This document shows positions 9,994-20,408 of a stretch of 64,000 nt of DNA, piece after piece. The notes under the pieces were generated by a model. That model was not told the DNA's origin, made no database searches, and saw only the letters and a list, made by a program, of their open reading frames with translations. Made by a program: the position numbers and the translations under genes. This DNA is from G963422445 sp963422445 (lineage in GTDB: Bacteria > Pseudomonadota > Alphaproteobacteria > Thalassobaculales > Thalassobaculaceae). The stretch covers positions 2,852,001 through 2,916,000 of the forward strand of contig OY729512.2 of NCBI GenBank assembly GCA_963422445.2, written 5' to 3'. Position 1 is the stretch's first letter. Each line of letters opens with the position of its first letter.

Positions 9994-10818
9994 TTACTCG
10001 GCAGCTTTCCTGAGATGGGCTTCCCAATCGTAAAGCGGCTGTTCCTTCTCGGCGAAACGTCGAATTGCCTCTTTATGGAAATCGGTGTCACGGGCGATGG
10101 CCTGAGCCATGGCCTCCATCTCTAGCATGGTTCGATGGTCGAGGTTGAAGGACTGGTTCATGATGTTTTTCGCAAGGCCGATCGCCTTTGTCGGGGCATT
10201 CAGGAACCGTTGCGCAAAAGCCCGCGCTTCAGCCATCGCCGTGTCCTGACCAACGATGTCGTAGATCAGACCCATCTGTTTTGCCTCCTCAGCGTAGACA
10301 CGGCGGCCGGAAAAGACCAAATCCTTGGCTTTTTGAAGGCCGACCAGCCGTGGCAGGATATACATCCCGCCCCAGTCTGGCAGTAGACCGATGCGCACGA
10401 AGGCTTGCATCAGGAAGGAACGCGACGTCGCCAGCACGAAATCCCCGGTCAGCGCGATATTGGCGCCGGCGCCGGCTGCGGCGCCATCAATGAGGGTGAC
10501 AACCGGCACTTCGAGGTTGAGCAGTTCGAACATCTGGCTGTGACTGTTGCGCAGCGCGTTACGCGCCCCGGTCGCCGAACCGAGGCGCGAGCCCATGGAT
10601 TTGACGTCGCCACCGGCGCAGAACGCGCCGCCGGCCCCTGTCAGAATAACCGCCCGGATATCTTCAGCCGCATGTTCCCTGACGACTTCGAGCGCATGGT
10701 CCAGATCGATCCGCATTTCCGGCGACAGCGCGTTTCTGGCTTCCGGCCGATTCAGGGTGATCGTTGCGATCCCGTCGCTGACGTCGAACAGGATATGCGT
10801 GTATGTGCTGGCGTTCAT
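9994..10818 (-). CDS. Enoyl-CoA hydratase/isomerase family protein
   Basis: Crotonase of 274 residues, the usual length. The first oxyanion-hole motif GAGGAFCAGGDVKSM lies at 61-75 and the second at DGAAAGAGANIAL (111-123). The two Glu residues of classical enoyl-CoA hydratase align with N120 and F140, while D148 in GLLPDWGG fits the PaaG/dienoyl-CoA isomerase pattern with a catalytic Asp. An isomerase or ring-CoA role is therefore more likely than simple hydration (inference). The substrate is unknown. It is divergent from the SDR gene at 11044; the 225-bp gap between them should hold both promoters. Confidence 0.85.
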   Translation of the reverse strand: MNASTYTHILFDVSDGIATITLNRPEARNALSPEMRIDLDHALEVVREHAAEDIRAVILTGAGGAFCAGGDVKSMGSRLGSATGARNALRNSHSQMFELLNLEVPVVTLIDGAAAGAGANIALTGDFVLATSRSFLMQAFVRIGLLPDWGGMYILPRLVGLQKAKDLVFSGRRVYAEEAKQMGLIYDIVGQDTAMAEARAFAQRFLNAPTKAIGLAKNIMNQSFNLDHRTMLEMEAMAQAIARDTDFHKEAIRRFAEKEQPLYDWEAHLRKAAE

Positions 10819-11043
10819 CTCGGGATTCCGTCTGTGGTGTTGATTTGGTGGTGATCATTATGCCGGCAAACTGAGAAGAGCACCCTAAATGCTGATCATG
10901 CTGCGGATCAATGCTTGCCTATGCCAGTCTGAAGCGACCGGTTATGATCTGGTCGATTGTGTGCTGGGAGTTGCCGATGCACGGTTGGCACAGGGCACGG
11001 ATGTGGACGGTCATTGCGACGGTGGAGATGAAGGGAAAGCGAC

Positions 11044-11802
11044 ATGACGCGATTCGAGGGCAAGGTGGCACTGGTGACGGGCGGTGCGTCGAGCATGGGA
11101 GCGGCGACAGCCCGGTTGTTCGCTGCCGAGGGCGCGAAGGTCGCAATTTGTGACCTTCTCGAGGACGAAGCCAAGGAGCAGATCGCCGCAATCGCAGCCG
11201 ATGGCGGAACCGCCATTTTCCAGAAGCTTGATGTATCTAGCGAAGCTGACTGGGAAGCGGGCGTTTCCGCTATCGTGGCGGCCTGGGGTCGCATTGATGT
11301 TCTGGTCAACAATGCAGGTATCAGCGGCAGCGGTTATCAGGATCAGGGCGACATGCAGGCCTGGAACGATCTGATGCGGATCAATGCGACAGGGCCCTTT
11401 CTTGGCACCAAGCATGTCGCGCCCGCAATCATGAAGGCTGGTGGCGGTGCAATCGTCAACATTTCGTCGATTTCCGGTGTTGTCGGTCAGAGCTACATTC
11501 ATCCCGGCTACAATGCGTCGAAGGGCGCGGTCCGCACCATGACCAAACAATCGGCAGTGCGTTTCGCGGGGGACGGCATTCGCGTGAACAGCGTCCATCC
11601 AGGCATTATGCCACCGATGCGAACCTCCGGCATCACGGCCGATCCGGTGCACCGTCAGAAGATTCTCGATGCTCAGGTTCCGATGGGACGGGCTGGGGAG
11701 GCGATCGAGGTCGCGAAGGCGATCGTTTTCCTGGCGTCCGACGACGCCTCCTATATAACTGGCGTCGAACTTCCGGTTGACGGCGGGTATCTGGCGCAAT
11801 GA
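11044..11802 (+). CDS. Short-chain dehydrogenase/reductase (SDR)
   Basis: Classical SDR of 252 residues. The cofactor loop TGGASSMG (12-19) is followed by D37 at the end of beta-2, favouring NAD(H). The NNAG motif is at 89-92, the catalytic Ser in NISSIS (139-144), and Y156 and K160 in YNASK. It ends with the usual SDR tail TGVELPVDGGYLAQ. The start ATG follows GAAGGGAAAGCGAC. It is followed 127 bp later by a TRAP binding protein and probably co-transcribed (inference). Likely oxidises a hydroxy intermediate of the same pathway. Confidence 0.9.
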   Translation: MTRFEGKVALVTGGASSMGAATARLFAAEGAKVAICDLLEDEAKEQIAAIAADGGTAIFQKLDVSSEADWEAGVSAIVAAWGRIDVLVNNAGISGSGYQDQGDMQAWNDLMRINATGPFLGTKHVAPAIMKAGGGAIVNISSISGVVGQSYIHPGYNASKGAVRTMTKQSAVRFAGDGIRVNSVHPGIMPPMRTSGITADPVHRQKILDAQVPMGRAGEAIEVAKAIVFLASDDASYITGVELPVDGGYLAQ

Positions 11803-11929
11803 TCATGCGGGATCGCGGTGGCTTGACTTTCATGGCACTGCTCCCGGATTATTAATCCGGTTTGTCGTTTTCACGATCGCCAATGGCGCATCGTGTGGCG
11901 TTTTCAGATTTAGGGACGGGGAGTCTGCA

Positions 11930-12970
11930 ATGAGATCACATCTTTTGAAACTTGGCGTCGCGGGGCTTGTCGCTCTCGGGTCGGCCAGCGTCGCCGGGGG
12001 TGTCCAGGCGCAGCAAAGACTGGACATGGCGACACCGTGGGGTGGCGGCATCATGCTGGAGTTTGTCGCCCGCGGGGCTGCGGCAAACATGGAAATGACG
12101 ACCAACAACACGATGGAAGTCGAAGTCTATCCGGCCGGCACACTCGGCAAGGCGCTCAAGGTCACGGATACGGTCCGCAAGGGCGTGGCGCATACCAGCC
12201 ACAACTGGCCTGGTTACGACTGGGGTGTCGACAAGACCGGTATCCTGTTTGGCGGTTTCGCCGGTTCGATGAGCTGGGACAAGATGATGCATTGGGTTTT
12301 CCGTGGTGGCGGAAAGGAAATGCTCATGGAATGGCGTCTTGAAAAGTTCGAGGTCGCGTCCGTCCCCTGCGGCTCGGCTCCGCGTGAGCTGTTTCTGCAT
12401 AGCCATAAGGCCGTCCGTTCGCTCGACGACTACAAGGGCATGAAGGTCCGTACCGCCGGCGCCTGGGCTGAAATCGCACAGAAGCTTGGCGCTTCGACGG
12501 TCATTCTGGCCGGCGCCGAAGTTTATCCGGCCCTCGAGCGCAAGGTCGTCGACGGCATCGAATGGGGCACACCGACCCATAACATCGTCATGGGCTTCGA
12601 GAAAGTCGCCAAATACATCATCGTTCCTGGCGTCCATCAGCCGATCGCCATGCATGAGTGTGAGTTCACAAAGGATGTCTGGGATGAATTCACCGACCTT
12701 CAGAAAACACAGCTCAAGGCTGCCGGTCAGCTGATGACCTGGGATCTCTACATGAAGCTCGGACATGACGATGCGCCGAACTGGATGACCTATGTAAACA
12801 GCGCGAAGAACGAAATCATCGACCTGCCGCAGTCGTTCAAGGATGCGGCCAAGAAGGCGACCGACGAATGGGTTGCTGAGCAGGGAACTGACAATGTCTG
12901 GTTCACCAAGGTCTGGAATGCTCAGAAGGAGTATTCCGGCATCTGGTCGCAGGCCCATCGGTATCGCTGA
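11930..12970 (+). CDS. TRAP transporter solute-binding protein (DctP family)
   Basis: 346 residues. The chosen ATG 11930 gives a Sec signal peptide (MRSHLLKLGVAGLVALGS, cleavage after VQA at about 27). Family features are LDMATPWGGG at the mature N-terminus, the YPAGTLG block, MKVRTAGAWAEI (the arginine that pairs with the substrate carboxylate in TRAP proteins) and VVDGIEWGTP. It would bind an organic acid in the periplasm for a DctQM permease, but no DctQ or DctM gene is in the window. An orphan binding protein serving permeases elsewhere is likely. A strong terminator follows directly. Confidence 0.9.
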   Translation: MRSHLLKLGVAGLVALGSASVAGGVQAQQRLDMATPWGGGIMLEFVARGAAANMEMTTNNTMEVEVYPAGTLGKALKVTDTVRKGVAHTSHNWPGYDWGVDKTGILFGGFAGSMSWDKMMHWVFRGGGKEMLMEWRLEKFEVASVPCGSAPRELFLHSHKAVRSLDDYKGMKVRTAGAWAEIAQKLGASTVILAGAEVYPALERKVVDGIEWGTPTHNIVMGFEKVAKYIIVPGVHQPIAMHECEFTKDVWDEFTDLQKTQLKAAGQLMTWDLYMKLGHDDAPNWMTYVNSAKNEIIDLPQSFKDAAKKATDEWVAEQGTDNVWFTKVWNAQKEYSGIWSQAHRYR

Positions 12971-12990
12971 CCTGATCGAAGCATGTTCAG

Positions 12991-13023
12991 CGCCGGCCCC
13001 GGAGACGGGGCCGGCGTTTTTTT
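12991..13023 (+). terminator. Rho-independent terminator after the TRAP gene
   Basis: Perfect 11-bp stem (12991-13001 with 13006-13016), GAGA loop, then seven T at 13017-13023. It lies 20 bp past the dctP stop, so the SDR-dctP transcript should end here and the next gene needs its own promoter. Confidence 0.93.
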
Positions 13024-13081
13024 AGTGGCACTGACGGCAGAACGGCAGCCGTCATTCACGCAGGAAGGGACACTATGCATT

Positions 13082-13693
13082 ATGCCTGACCTGATCGAAG
13101 GCAATCCGGCCCTGGTCGTGGTTGACATCATGGGCACCGGCCGCCCGGAAGACGATGATGGCGGCATTCCGAAGATGGACAGCGGAGAAGAACGGATCGA
13201 TCGAGTGATTCCGGTCATTGAATCTGCGAAGGCAAACGGCATTCCGGTCATCTACATCATCGAGGCGCACCGTCCCGACCATGTTGATTTTGGACGCGAG
13301 CTCGATGGATCGGAGGGCGTTCATTGTATCGAGGGGCATCCCGGTACACGGGTTCATGTCCGGCTGCCCTATCAGTACGGGGTGGATTATCTCATCCCGA
13401 AGCGTCGTTATTCCGCGTTTTTCGGGACCGACCTCATGATCCTGTTGCGTGGTTTGCGGACGGAAACGGTGTTGTTGTGCGGCGGTCTGACGGATGTTTG
13501 CGTTCACTACACTTTTGTCGATGCTCATCAGCACGATTACTTCGCGCGGGTGATCGAGGACTGCGTCATCGGCTCCAGTATCGAGGCCCATACTGCCTCG
13601 TTGAAGGCGATGGTGTATTTGCAGCGGGATGCCCGGTGCGGCAGCAGCGAGGTGATTGCCGCATTCAACGGTCGCAGCCGCAAGCGGGCGTAA
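13082..13693 (+). CDS. Isochorismatase-like cysteine hydrolase
   Basis: 203 residues. The catalytic triad of the family is visible: D15 (LVVVDIM), K107 (IPKRRYSAFFGTDL) and C140 (GGLTDVCVHYT). This family includes amidohydrolases such as N-carbamoylsarcosine amidase and nicotinamidase, and isochorismatases; the substrate cannot be told from sequence. ATG 13082 is chosen because CAGGAAGGGA (13061-13070) lies at workable spacing, and because a longer version would begin inside the preceding terminator. Amide cleavage would fit with the hydantoinase-type genes further on (inference). Confidence 0.85.
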   Translation: MPDLIEGNPALVVVDIMGTGRPEDDDGGIPKMDSGEERIDRVIPVIESAKANGIPVIYIIEAHRPDHVDFGRELDGSEGVHCIEGHPGTRVHVRLPYQYGVDYLIPKRRYSAFFGTDLMILLRGLRTETVLLCGGLTDVCVHYTFVDAHQHDYFARVIEDCVIGSSIEAHTASLKAMVYLQRDARCGSSEVIAAFNGRSRKRA

Positions 13694-14057
13694 TTTCGGG
13701 TCCGGATGTATCGGGATGGATGGATGTGGGCAGATCGCCGGCTGGTCCCCAGCGGTCCAGTTGGGTTCGGATTTGGCCAGATCGTGCGGGGGCCGGGATC
13801 AAATCCGTTGTCCGATGCGCGAGTGACCTTTCGCGTGGATCTCTTTACGTGAGATTGCTTGCAGTATTCCGGGGAAATTCCAGGTTTTGGCTAGCCATGT
13901 AGTTTCCAGGCAGGAATTCGTTGGTACAATCTCTGTGCTTGGTGATGTGGTCCAAAATTCCGGGAATCCAAACCTGCAGTTTGCTCGTTGAGCCGGCAGG
14001 TTCAGGTTTTTGGGATAAGGATTATGTCGGGCAGACCCCCCAAATGACTATCACAGG
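13694..14057. other. Intergenic, no gene recognised
   Basis: 364 bases between the hydrolase and an ISe remnant. No convincing frame. A short ATG frame near 14024 (MSGRPPK then stop, after GGGATAAGGATT) looks like a gene start cut off, but is only seven codons long. Confidence 0.5.
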
Positions 14058-14061
14058 TTAG

Positions 14062-14471
14062 GCCGTGTTGACGAATTCATGAAATGCTGATGATCATTCT
14101 CCATCAATGACACTTTCCGGGGACTTATCATGGCGTTACGCCTGCTCATCACGGATGCTGTCTGGTCGACACTCGAGCCGCTACTGCGTGAGAGCAAACA
14201 CGCCGCCGGCGCCCCGCCACGGCTCAGCGACCGACTGGTCATCGAAGCCGTCCTCTACCAGGCGCGGACCGGAACCCCCAGGCGCGACCTGCCCGACGAA
14301 TTCGGCCATTGGAATGCCGTTTATCAGCGGTTTCGCCGTTGGGAGAAGCGCCACCTCCGGGCACGGCTCTGGCAACAGAGACAACAGGGAGACGATGAAC
14401 CACTCAAGGAAGTGTTCATCGATTCGACCATCGTACGCGCTCATCAACACGCCGCCGGCGCGGTAAAAAAA
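14062..14471 (+). pseudogene. ISe copy 2, 5' half only
   Basis: The left end GCCGTGTTGACGAAT follows TTAG. The transposase start (MALRLLITDAVW at 14130) matches copy 1 up to the A run at about 14464-14471, where Tn-h begins. The second half of ISe is not found on the far side of Tn-h. Confidence 0.85.
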
Positions 14472-14556
14472 GGGGCTTATATACCAGTTTACCCAGATAG
14501 GGGTTGACGAAGCGCCCGATTTGGGTAAACTGATGTCTCATGGGAGGGGGCTGATC

Positions 14557-15493
14557 ATGGCACACAAGGCACCGGGAAAGCCCTTTCGCCAGGGTCTCTC
14601 GCTGGTCGAGATCGTCCGCATGTTCCCGGACGACACAATCGCCGAGCGATGGTTCGTTGAGACTCGCTGGCCGACCGGCGTACACTGCCCCGCGTGCGGA
14701 TCGACCAATGTTCAGGAGCGCCCGACCCGCAAACCGCAGCCCTACCGCTGCCGCGATTGCCGTGGGGATTTCTCGGTAAAGACCGGGAGCCTGATGCACG
14801 GTTCCAAGCTCGGTTTTCAAGTTTGGGCCATCGCGATCTACCTGTTGGCGACCAACCTCAAGAGCGTGTCCAGCATGAAGTTGCACCGTGATCTTGGGAT
14901 CACGCAGAAATCCGCATGGTATCTGGCCCAGCGCATCCGGGAGACATGGCGGGACAACAGCGACCTCTTCTCCGGTCCCGTGGAGGTCGATGAGACCTAC
15001 ATCGGCGGCAAGCGCAAGAACATGCCGAAGGCGAAGCGGGCGGCGCTGACGGGGCGGGGCGCGGTCGGGAAAGCCATCGTCGTCGGGACCAGGGATCGCG
15101 ACCAACAAGATCGCGGCCCGTGCGGTCGAGACCAACGATGGCCCGACGCTCAAGGGCTTCATCGGCGCGCACACCGCGCCGGGTGCGAAGGTGTTCACGG
15201 ACGAAGCGAGCGCCTATCAGGGAATGCCATTCGACCATGAGGCCGTAAATCACTCTGCCGGCGAGTACGTCCGGGGCATGGCGCACACCAATGGCATGGA
15301 GTCCTTCTGGGGCATGCTGAAGCGGGCATATCAGGGCGCCTTCCACCATTTCAGCGAAAAGCACCTTGACCGATATGTCGGGGAATTCGCAGGCCGTCAC
15401 AACGACCGCGAGGCAGACACTATCGGCATGATGGGACATATGGCCAGGAGAATGGAAGGGAAGCGGCTAGCATATCGGGATTTGATCGCGTAG
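14557..15493 (+). pseudogene. IS1595-family transposase (Tn-h), one frameshift
   Basis: The N-terminal zinc ribbon CPACGSTNV...YRCRDC is followed by an ISXO2-like DDE domain: VEVDETYIGGKRKN (first Asp), KVFTDEASAYQG (second Asp) and HTNGMESFWGMLKRAYQG (His-Asn-Glu region). The coding sense changes frame near 15095, between IVVGTRDR and AARAVETNDGPTLKG. ATG 14557 follows GGGAGGGGG. The stop at 15491-15493 lies 10 bp before the methyltransferase start, suggesting one transcript. Confidence 0.85.
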
Positions 15494-15869
15494 GGGCGGT
15501 GTTATGGCCTACCCGAATCGCCTCTACTTCGGCGATTGTCTTGATGTGATGCGCCAAGACATCGCCGACGAATCGATAGACCTAATCTATCTCGACCCCC
15601 GTTCAACTCGAAGCGGCTCTACAACGCCTTCATCGGCGGCGCTCAGTGGGTTGCGTTCGATGACACCTGGCGCTGGCATGAAGCCGTCGATGACTTTCAT
15701 GCCGTGGCCGGAACGCCGGGAGCCCTGGCGGATACCATGGAGAGCTTGCGGCGGATTCTCGGCGAGGGAACGCAACTCGCCTCCCTGTCATACATGGCCA
15801 ACCCGGCTACGCGAGTGCCACCGCGTTCTCAAGCCGACCGGATCGATCTATCTTCATTGTGACCCGACC

Positions 15870-17366
15870 GAACCTCTTGCAAAATTCCTGTCCCCAGGGT
15901 CCGGTGAGGCCGGATCGGTCGGTTGCTTCCGGTCACCTCTGCACCTGGAGGTCGGAATCCATGGATTCGCGGTGTCTCATCAGAGATGATGAGACCAAAC
16001 AGGGACCTTTGTGGACATCGGGACACGCCTCTCCGGGCCACTCTCTTCGAGAGGGCCGCGAAGGGTCGGTATGCGTTGTCGGAGCCGCGCTATGGAGCGG
16101 CGAGACGTATCAACTGGTCAGCCGCCAGGGCCAGGATGCCGACCATGAGATGGCAGGCGACCCTGGAATGTCCGCGGACGCGGACATGGCGCCCGCCACA
16201 CTCATCCTTGAGGCGGGCGTTGGTCCTCTCGACACCGGACCGGATCCGGACCCGCACGGTCTCGGGATCGACATGGCCTATTGCACGCCGGGCCCGGGCC
16301 TCCCGGTCTCGCTCCTCCTTGAGGTCCTTGTCCCGGCGCCGATTGACATCGATGATCGGCACATGGCCAAGCCGTTCGCTCATCTGGTAGATCTCCCTGG
16401 CATCATAGGCCGCGTCCATGAGATCGTAGAGATTGGTCACACGCCCGGCGGTCATCATCGCCAGCGGGATCGCGACCTGGCTGTCATGGACGGATGCCGC
16501 GGTGAGGACGGTCCTCAACGGCACCCCGCAGTCTGCTGTGTCGATATGCAGCTTGTCACCGCGCCAGGCCTCCATGACCCCCTTGGCAGTCTTCTTTACC
16601 CCGTGATCGCAGACCTTCGGCAGCGCGTCGAGCCTCTCATCGAGATCCATCCCGTTCGCTTGCCGTTCGAGACGCCCAGGCTCCTTCGTCCTCTCCGCGC
16701 CCTTGCGGAGCCGGCCGCGCTTGCGGTTCGGCGTCCTGGCCTTCGGCTTCGGGGCCGGCGTCTCCCGGGCCTCGATGGCCGTCGAGTCCCGGGAGACGTG
16801 GCCGATGAGCGCGTCGCCCAGTGTCTCTGCAACCAGAGCCGCGTGCATCCTCTCCGGAAGACGGGACTGCGACCATTCGGCAAACGCCCGCGAAAACGTC
16901 GCTTCACTAGGGATCTCCGCGACACGCGACCAGCCGCACAGTCAGCGCAACGTCGGGTCCACCTTGAGCCTGTCGATCAGGTGGCGGGTCGTCGGCAGAC
17001 CCCACACCGCCTTGGCGATGAAGCCACGGGCCAGCGCCTGGCGATCCTCCCGGGGCCGACCCGGACCGGTCCACACCCCATCGACGAAGCCCTCCACCTT
17101 GACGAGATCGAGAGCTGTCACGAAGCGCTTGTGCGTCTCCAGGAGAGGACCGACCGCCTCGGCCAACGCAGGGAAAAGGTCCCCTTGAAATCGGTGCCAG
17201 AGATCGGATAGGGTCGAGCCAAGGGTCATCGGGGTCACCTCCTCGGTATCTTGTTGTTGTGGAAACACAACAGACCACGGGGTGCCCCGAAACCCAGGCC
17301 CTCGACAACAAAACCAGCCTCGAGAAGGCAAAAAACCGGTCGGGCCGGCAATTTTGCAAGAAGCTC
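15870..17366 (-). mobile_element. ISa copy 2 (1497 bp)
   Basis: Bounded by GAACCTCTTGCAAAATT on the left and the inverse of GAGCTTCTTGCAAAATT on the right, with GACC on both sides (15866-15869, 17367-17370). Removing the element and one GACC restores HCDPTMSHYLKIVMDG in the methyltransferase. This fixes the target duplication of ISa at 4 bp. Confidence 0.95.
16090..17229 (-). pseudogene. ISa copy 2 transposase, nonsense mutation
   Basis: Same 379-codon gene as at 4770. Codon CGA of LRRLCGW is TGA here (about 16943-16945), which stops translation after about 95 residues. The rest of the frame, including SRDSTAIEARETP and LYDLMDAAYDA, is intact. Confidence 0.85.
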
Positions 17367-17632
17367 GACCATGAGTCATTACCTGAAAATTGTAATGGAT
17401 GGGTTATTTCTGCGGGGGGGGGGGCATGAATGAAATTGTTTGGGTCTATGGCCTTGGCGGGAGCTCGAGAAGATACTTCTCAAAAAAGCACGACATTATT
17501 TTAGCGTTCAATAAAACAAGGAACTATTTCTTTCGGAAGCCAACCACCCTTGCAACGAGCCAAAAGATGAAGGGCAAAAGAAAGGGGATGCTGAACGTAT
17601 GGAATGATATTCCATCATTGAACAATATGGCG

Positions 17633-18716
17633 CTAGTGGATTGATTTCAATATTTGAAACCCTCTTTTTCTTGCGGCGATGATGGTATCGGGATCGGCGG
17701 TCCAGACGAAGGGCTTGGCTTCGGTGGTGTCGTGTTCGTCGATGACGCGGCGGATGGCATCCTGGAGTTCGCGTACGGAGCGGAAGACGCCGTATTTGAG
17801 ACGGCGTCGTGTCAGCTTGGCGAAGACGCCTTCGAGCGCGTTCAGCCACGAGCTCGAGGTGGGGGTGAAGTGGAAGGTCCAGCGCGGATGGCGTGCGAGC
17901 CAGACTTGGACGTCCTTGTGCTTGTGAGTGGCGTCGTTGTCGAGGATGGCATGGACCGGGACGCCGGCGGGTATCGTGTGCGCGATGAGGTTGAGGAATC
18001 TTAGGAACTCCTGGTGGCGATGCCGACTGGCGTGCTGGCCGATGACCGTGCCGTCGAGCACGGTCAGGGTAGCAAACAGCGTCGTCGTGCCGTTGCGCTT
18101 GTAATCATGTGTCATGGTGGCGCCGCGGCCTTTCTTCAGCGGCAGGCCGGGCTGTGTGCGGTCGCGGGCCTGACTGTGCGACCTGTCATCGATCGACAGC
18201 ACGACCGCGTGAGCCGGCGGCGCAACGGAGAGGCCGACGATGTCGGTCAGCGTCTCGAGGCAGGCGGGATCGTTCGAAAGCGTGAACGGCCGCCAGCGGT
18301 GCGGCATCAGGCCATGCGCCTGCCAGACCGCCCAGACCGTCGAAGCGGCACCCCCACAGCCTTCGCCATCGCCCGCAGCGTCCAGTAGGTCGCCGCGTGA
18401 GGCGGCGAGGTGTGGGTCAACTCTACGATCTTCGCCACCGGCTCAGGAGCCAGAGGCGTCTTGCCCGGCGGACGCGTCTTGTCCCGCAGAAGTCCGTCCA
18501 CACCGTCCTCCTATAGAAGCGGTCCTGCCAGCGCCAGACACTGTTCTTCGCCTTGCCGGTCTCTCTCATGATGGCCATCCTGCCGAGCCCATCGTCGCTC
18601 AGAAGACCGATGCGCGCCCGCCAGACGTGCGTCTGCGGGCTCTTCGGGTCCGGGACAACCGTTTCAAGGCGATGCTGGTCGCCTGAAGTGAGCGTGAATG
18701 AAACACCAGGGCGCAT
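17633..18716 (-). pseudogene. ISb copy 2 transposase, extra frameshift
   Basis: As in the other copies there are two frames, but the downstream one is also broken near 18349, where one base is missing compared with copy 1 in the codons after AMAKAVGV. The same loss is seen in the copy at 42271-43259, so those two copies share an ancestor that copies 1 and 3 do not. Confidence 0.8.
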
Positions 18717-18785
18717 CTTGTAGACCTCCATGATCGACAAATCAGAAGAACATAATAATGGATATATTTGTAATGATCAATCCAC
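17636..18785 (-). mobile_element. ISb copy 2 (IS630 type, full length 1150 bp)
   Basis: The ends GTGGATTGATTTC and the inverse of GTGGATTGATCAT are flanked by TA at 17634-17635 and 18786-18787. Removal restores NNMALERLGYPTQK across the methyltransferase. This is the reference copy for the element length. Confidence 0.95.
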
Positions 18786-18969
18786 TAGAGCGCCTCGGTT
18801 ATCCAACACAAAAGCCCTTGAAATTGATACAACGGATTGTTGAAGCATCCTGCCTCCCCGAGGGCCTTGTGCTCGACCCCTTCTGCGGCTGTGGCACGAC
18901 CGTTCAAGCTGCACAAACGCTGGACCGCCGCTGGATCGGAATGGACATATGCGTAAATGCCTGTAAGGT

Positions 18970-20408
18970 GAGCTTCTTGCAAAATTGCCGGCCCGACCGG
19001 TTTTTTGCCTTGTCGAGGCTGATTTTGTTGTCGAGGGCCTGGGTTTCGGGGCCACCTCGTGGTATGTTGTGTTTCTACAATAACAAGATACCAAGGAGGT
19101 GACCCCGATGACCCTTGGCTCGACCCTATCCGATCTCTGGCACCGATTTCAAGGGGACCTTTTCCCTGCGTTGGCCGAGGCGGTCGGTCCTCTCCTGGAG
19201 ACGCACAAGCGTTTCGTGACAGCTCTCGATCTCGTCAAGGTGGAGGGCTTCGTCGATGGGGTGTGGACCGGTCCGGGTCGGCCCCGGGAGGATCGCCAGG
19301 CGCTGGCCCATGGCTTCATCGCCAAGGCGGTGTGGGGTCTGCCGACGACCCGCCACCTGATCGACAGGCTCAAGGTGGACCCGACGTTGCGCCGACTGTG
19401 CGGCTGGTCGCGTGTCGCGAAGATCCCGAGTGAAGCGACGTTTTCGCGGGCGTTTGCCGAATTTTCGCAGTCCCGTCTTCCGGAGAGGATGCACGCGGCT
19501 CTGGTTGCAGAGACACTGGGCGACGCGCTCATCGGCCACGTGTCGCGGGACTCGACGGCCATCGAGGCCCGGGAGACGCCGGCCCCGACGCCGAAGGCCC
19601 CGACGCCGAACCGCAAGCGCGGCCGGCCCCGCAAGGGCGAAGAGAGGACGAAGGAGCCTGGGCGTCTCGAACGGCAAGCGAACGGGATGGATCTCGATGA
19701 GATGCTCGACGCGCTGCCGAAGGTCTGCGATCACGGGGCAAAGAAGAATGCCAAGGGGGTCCTGGAGGCTTGGCGCGGTGACAAGCTGCCTATCGACACA
19801 GCAGACTGCGGGGTGCCGCTGAGGACCGTCCTCACCTCGGCATCCGTCCATGACAGCCCGGTCGCGATCCCGCTGGCGATGATGACCGCCGCGCGTGTGA
19901 CCAATCTCTACGATCTCATGGACGCGGCCTATGATGCCAGAGAGATCTACCAGATGAGCGAACGGCTTGGCCATGTGCCGATCATCGATGTCAATCCGCG
20001 CCGGGACAAGGACCTCAAGGAGGCGCGAGACCGGGAGGCCCGGGCCCGGCGTGCAATAGGCCATGTCGATCCCGAGACCGTGCGGTTCCGGATCCGGTCC
20101 GGTGTCGGGAGGACCAACGCCCGCCAAACTCATGGTCGGCATCCTGGCCCTGGCGGCTGACCAGTTGATACGTCTCGCCGCCCCATAGCGCGGCTCCGAC
20201 AACGCATACCGACCCTTCGCGGCCCTCTCGAAGAGAGTGGCCCGGAGATGTGTGTCCTGACGTCCGCAAAGGTCCCTGTTCGGTCTCATCGTCTCTGATG
20301 AGACACCGCGAATCCATGGATTCCGACCTCCAGGTGCAGAGGTGACCGGGATCAACCGACCGATCCGGGCTCACCGGACCCTGGGGACAGGAATTTTGCA
20401 AGAGGTTC
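18970..20408 (+). mobile_element. ISa copy 3 (1439 bp, internal deletion)
   Basis: Ends as in the other copies, with AGGT on both sides (18966-18969, 20409-20412). Removal restores ICVNACKVIERRLRGHF in the methyltransferase. It is 58 bp shorter than 1497 bp because of a deletion near 20127. Confidence 0.95.
19108..20160 (+). pseudogene. ISa copy 3 transposase, deletion near the 3' end
   Basis: The frame is open from ATG 19108 to about 20127, including SRDSTAIEARETP and LYDLMDAAYDA. The 58-bp deletion removes the coding for LKDECGGRHVRVRGHS and shifts the frame, ending in RQTHGRHPGPGG. The C-terminal part is lost. Confidence 0.85.

Noticed and set aside
9684..10013. Plus-strand gene of 109 codons
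   Set aside because: No ribosome site, unusual composition, and overlap with the 3' end of the crotonase gene.
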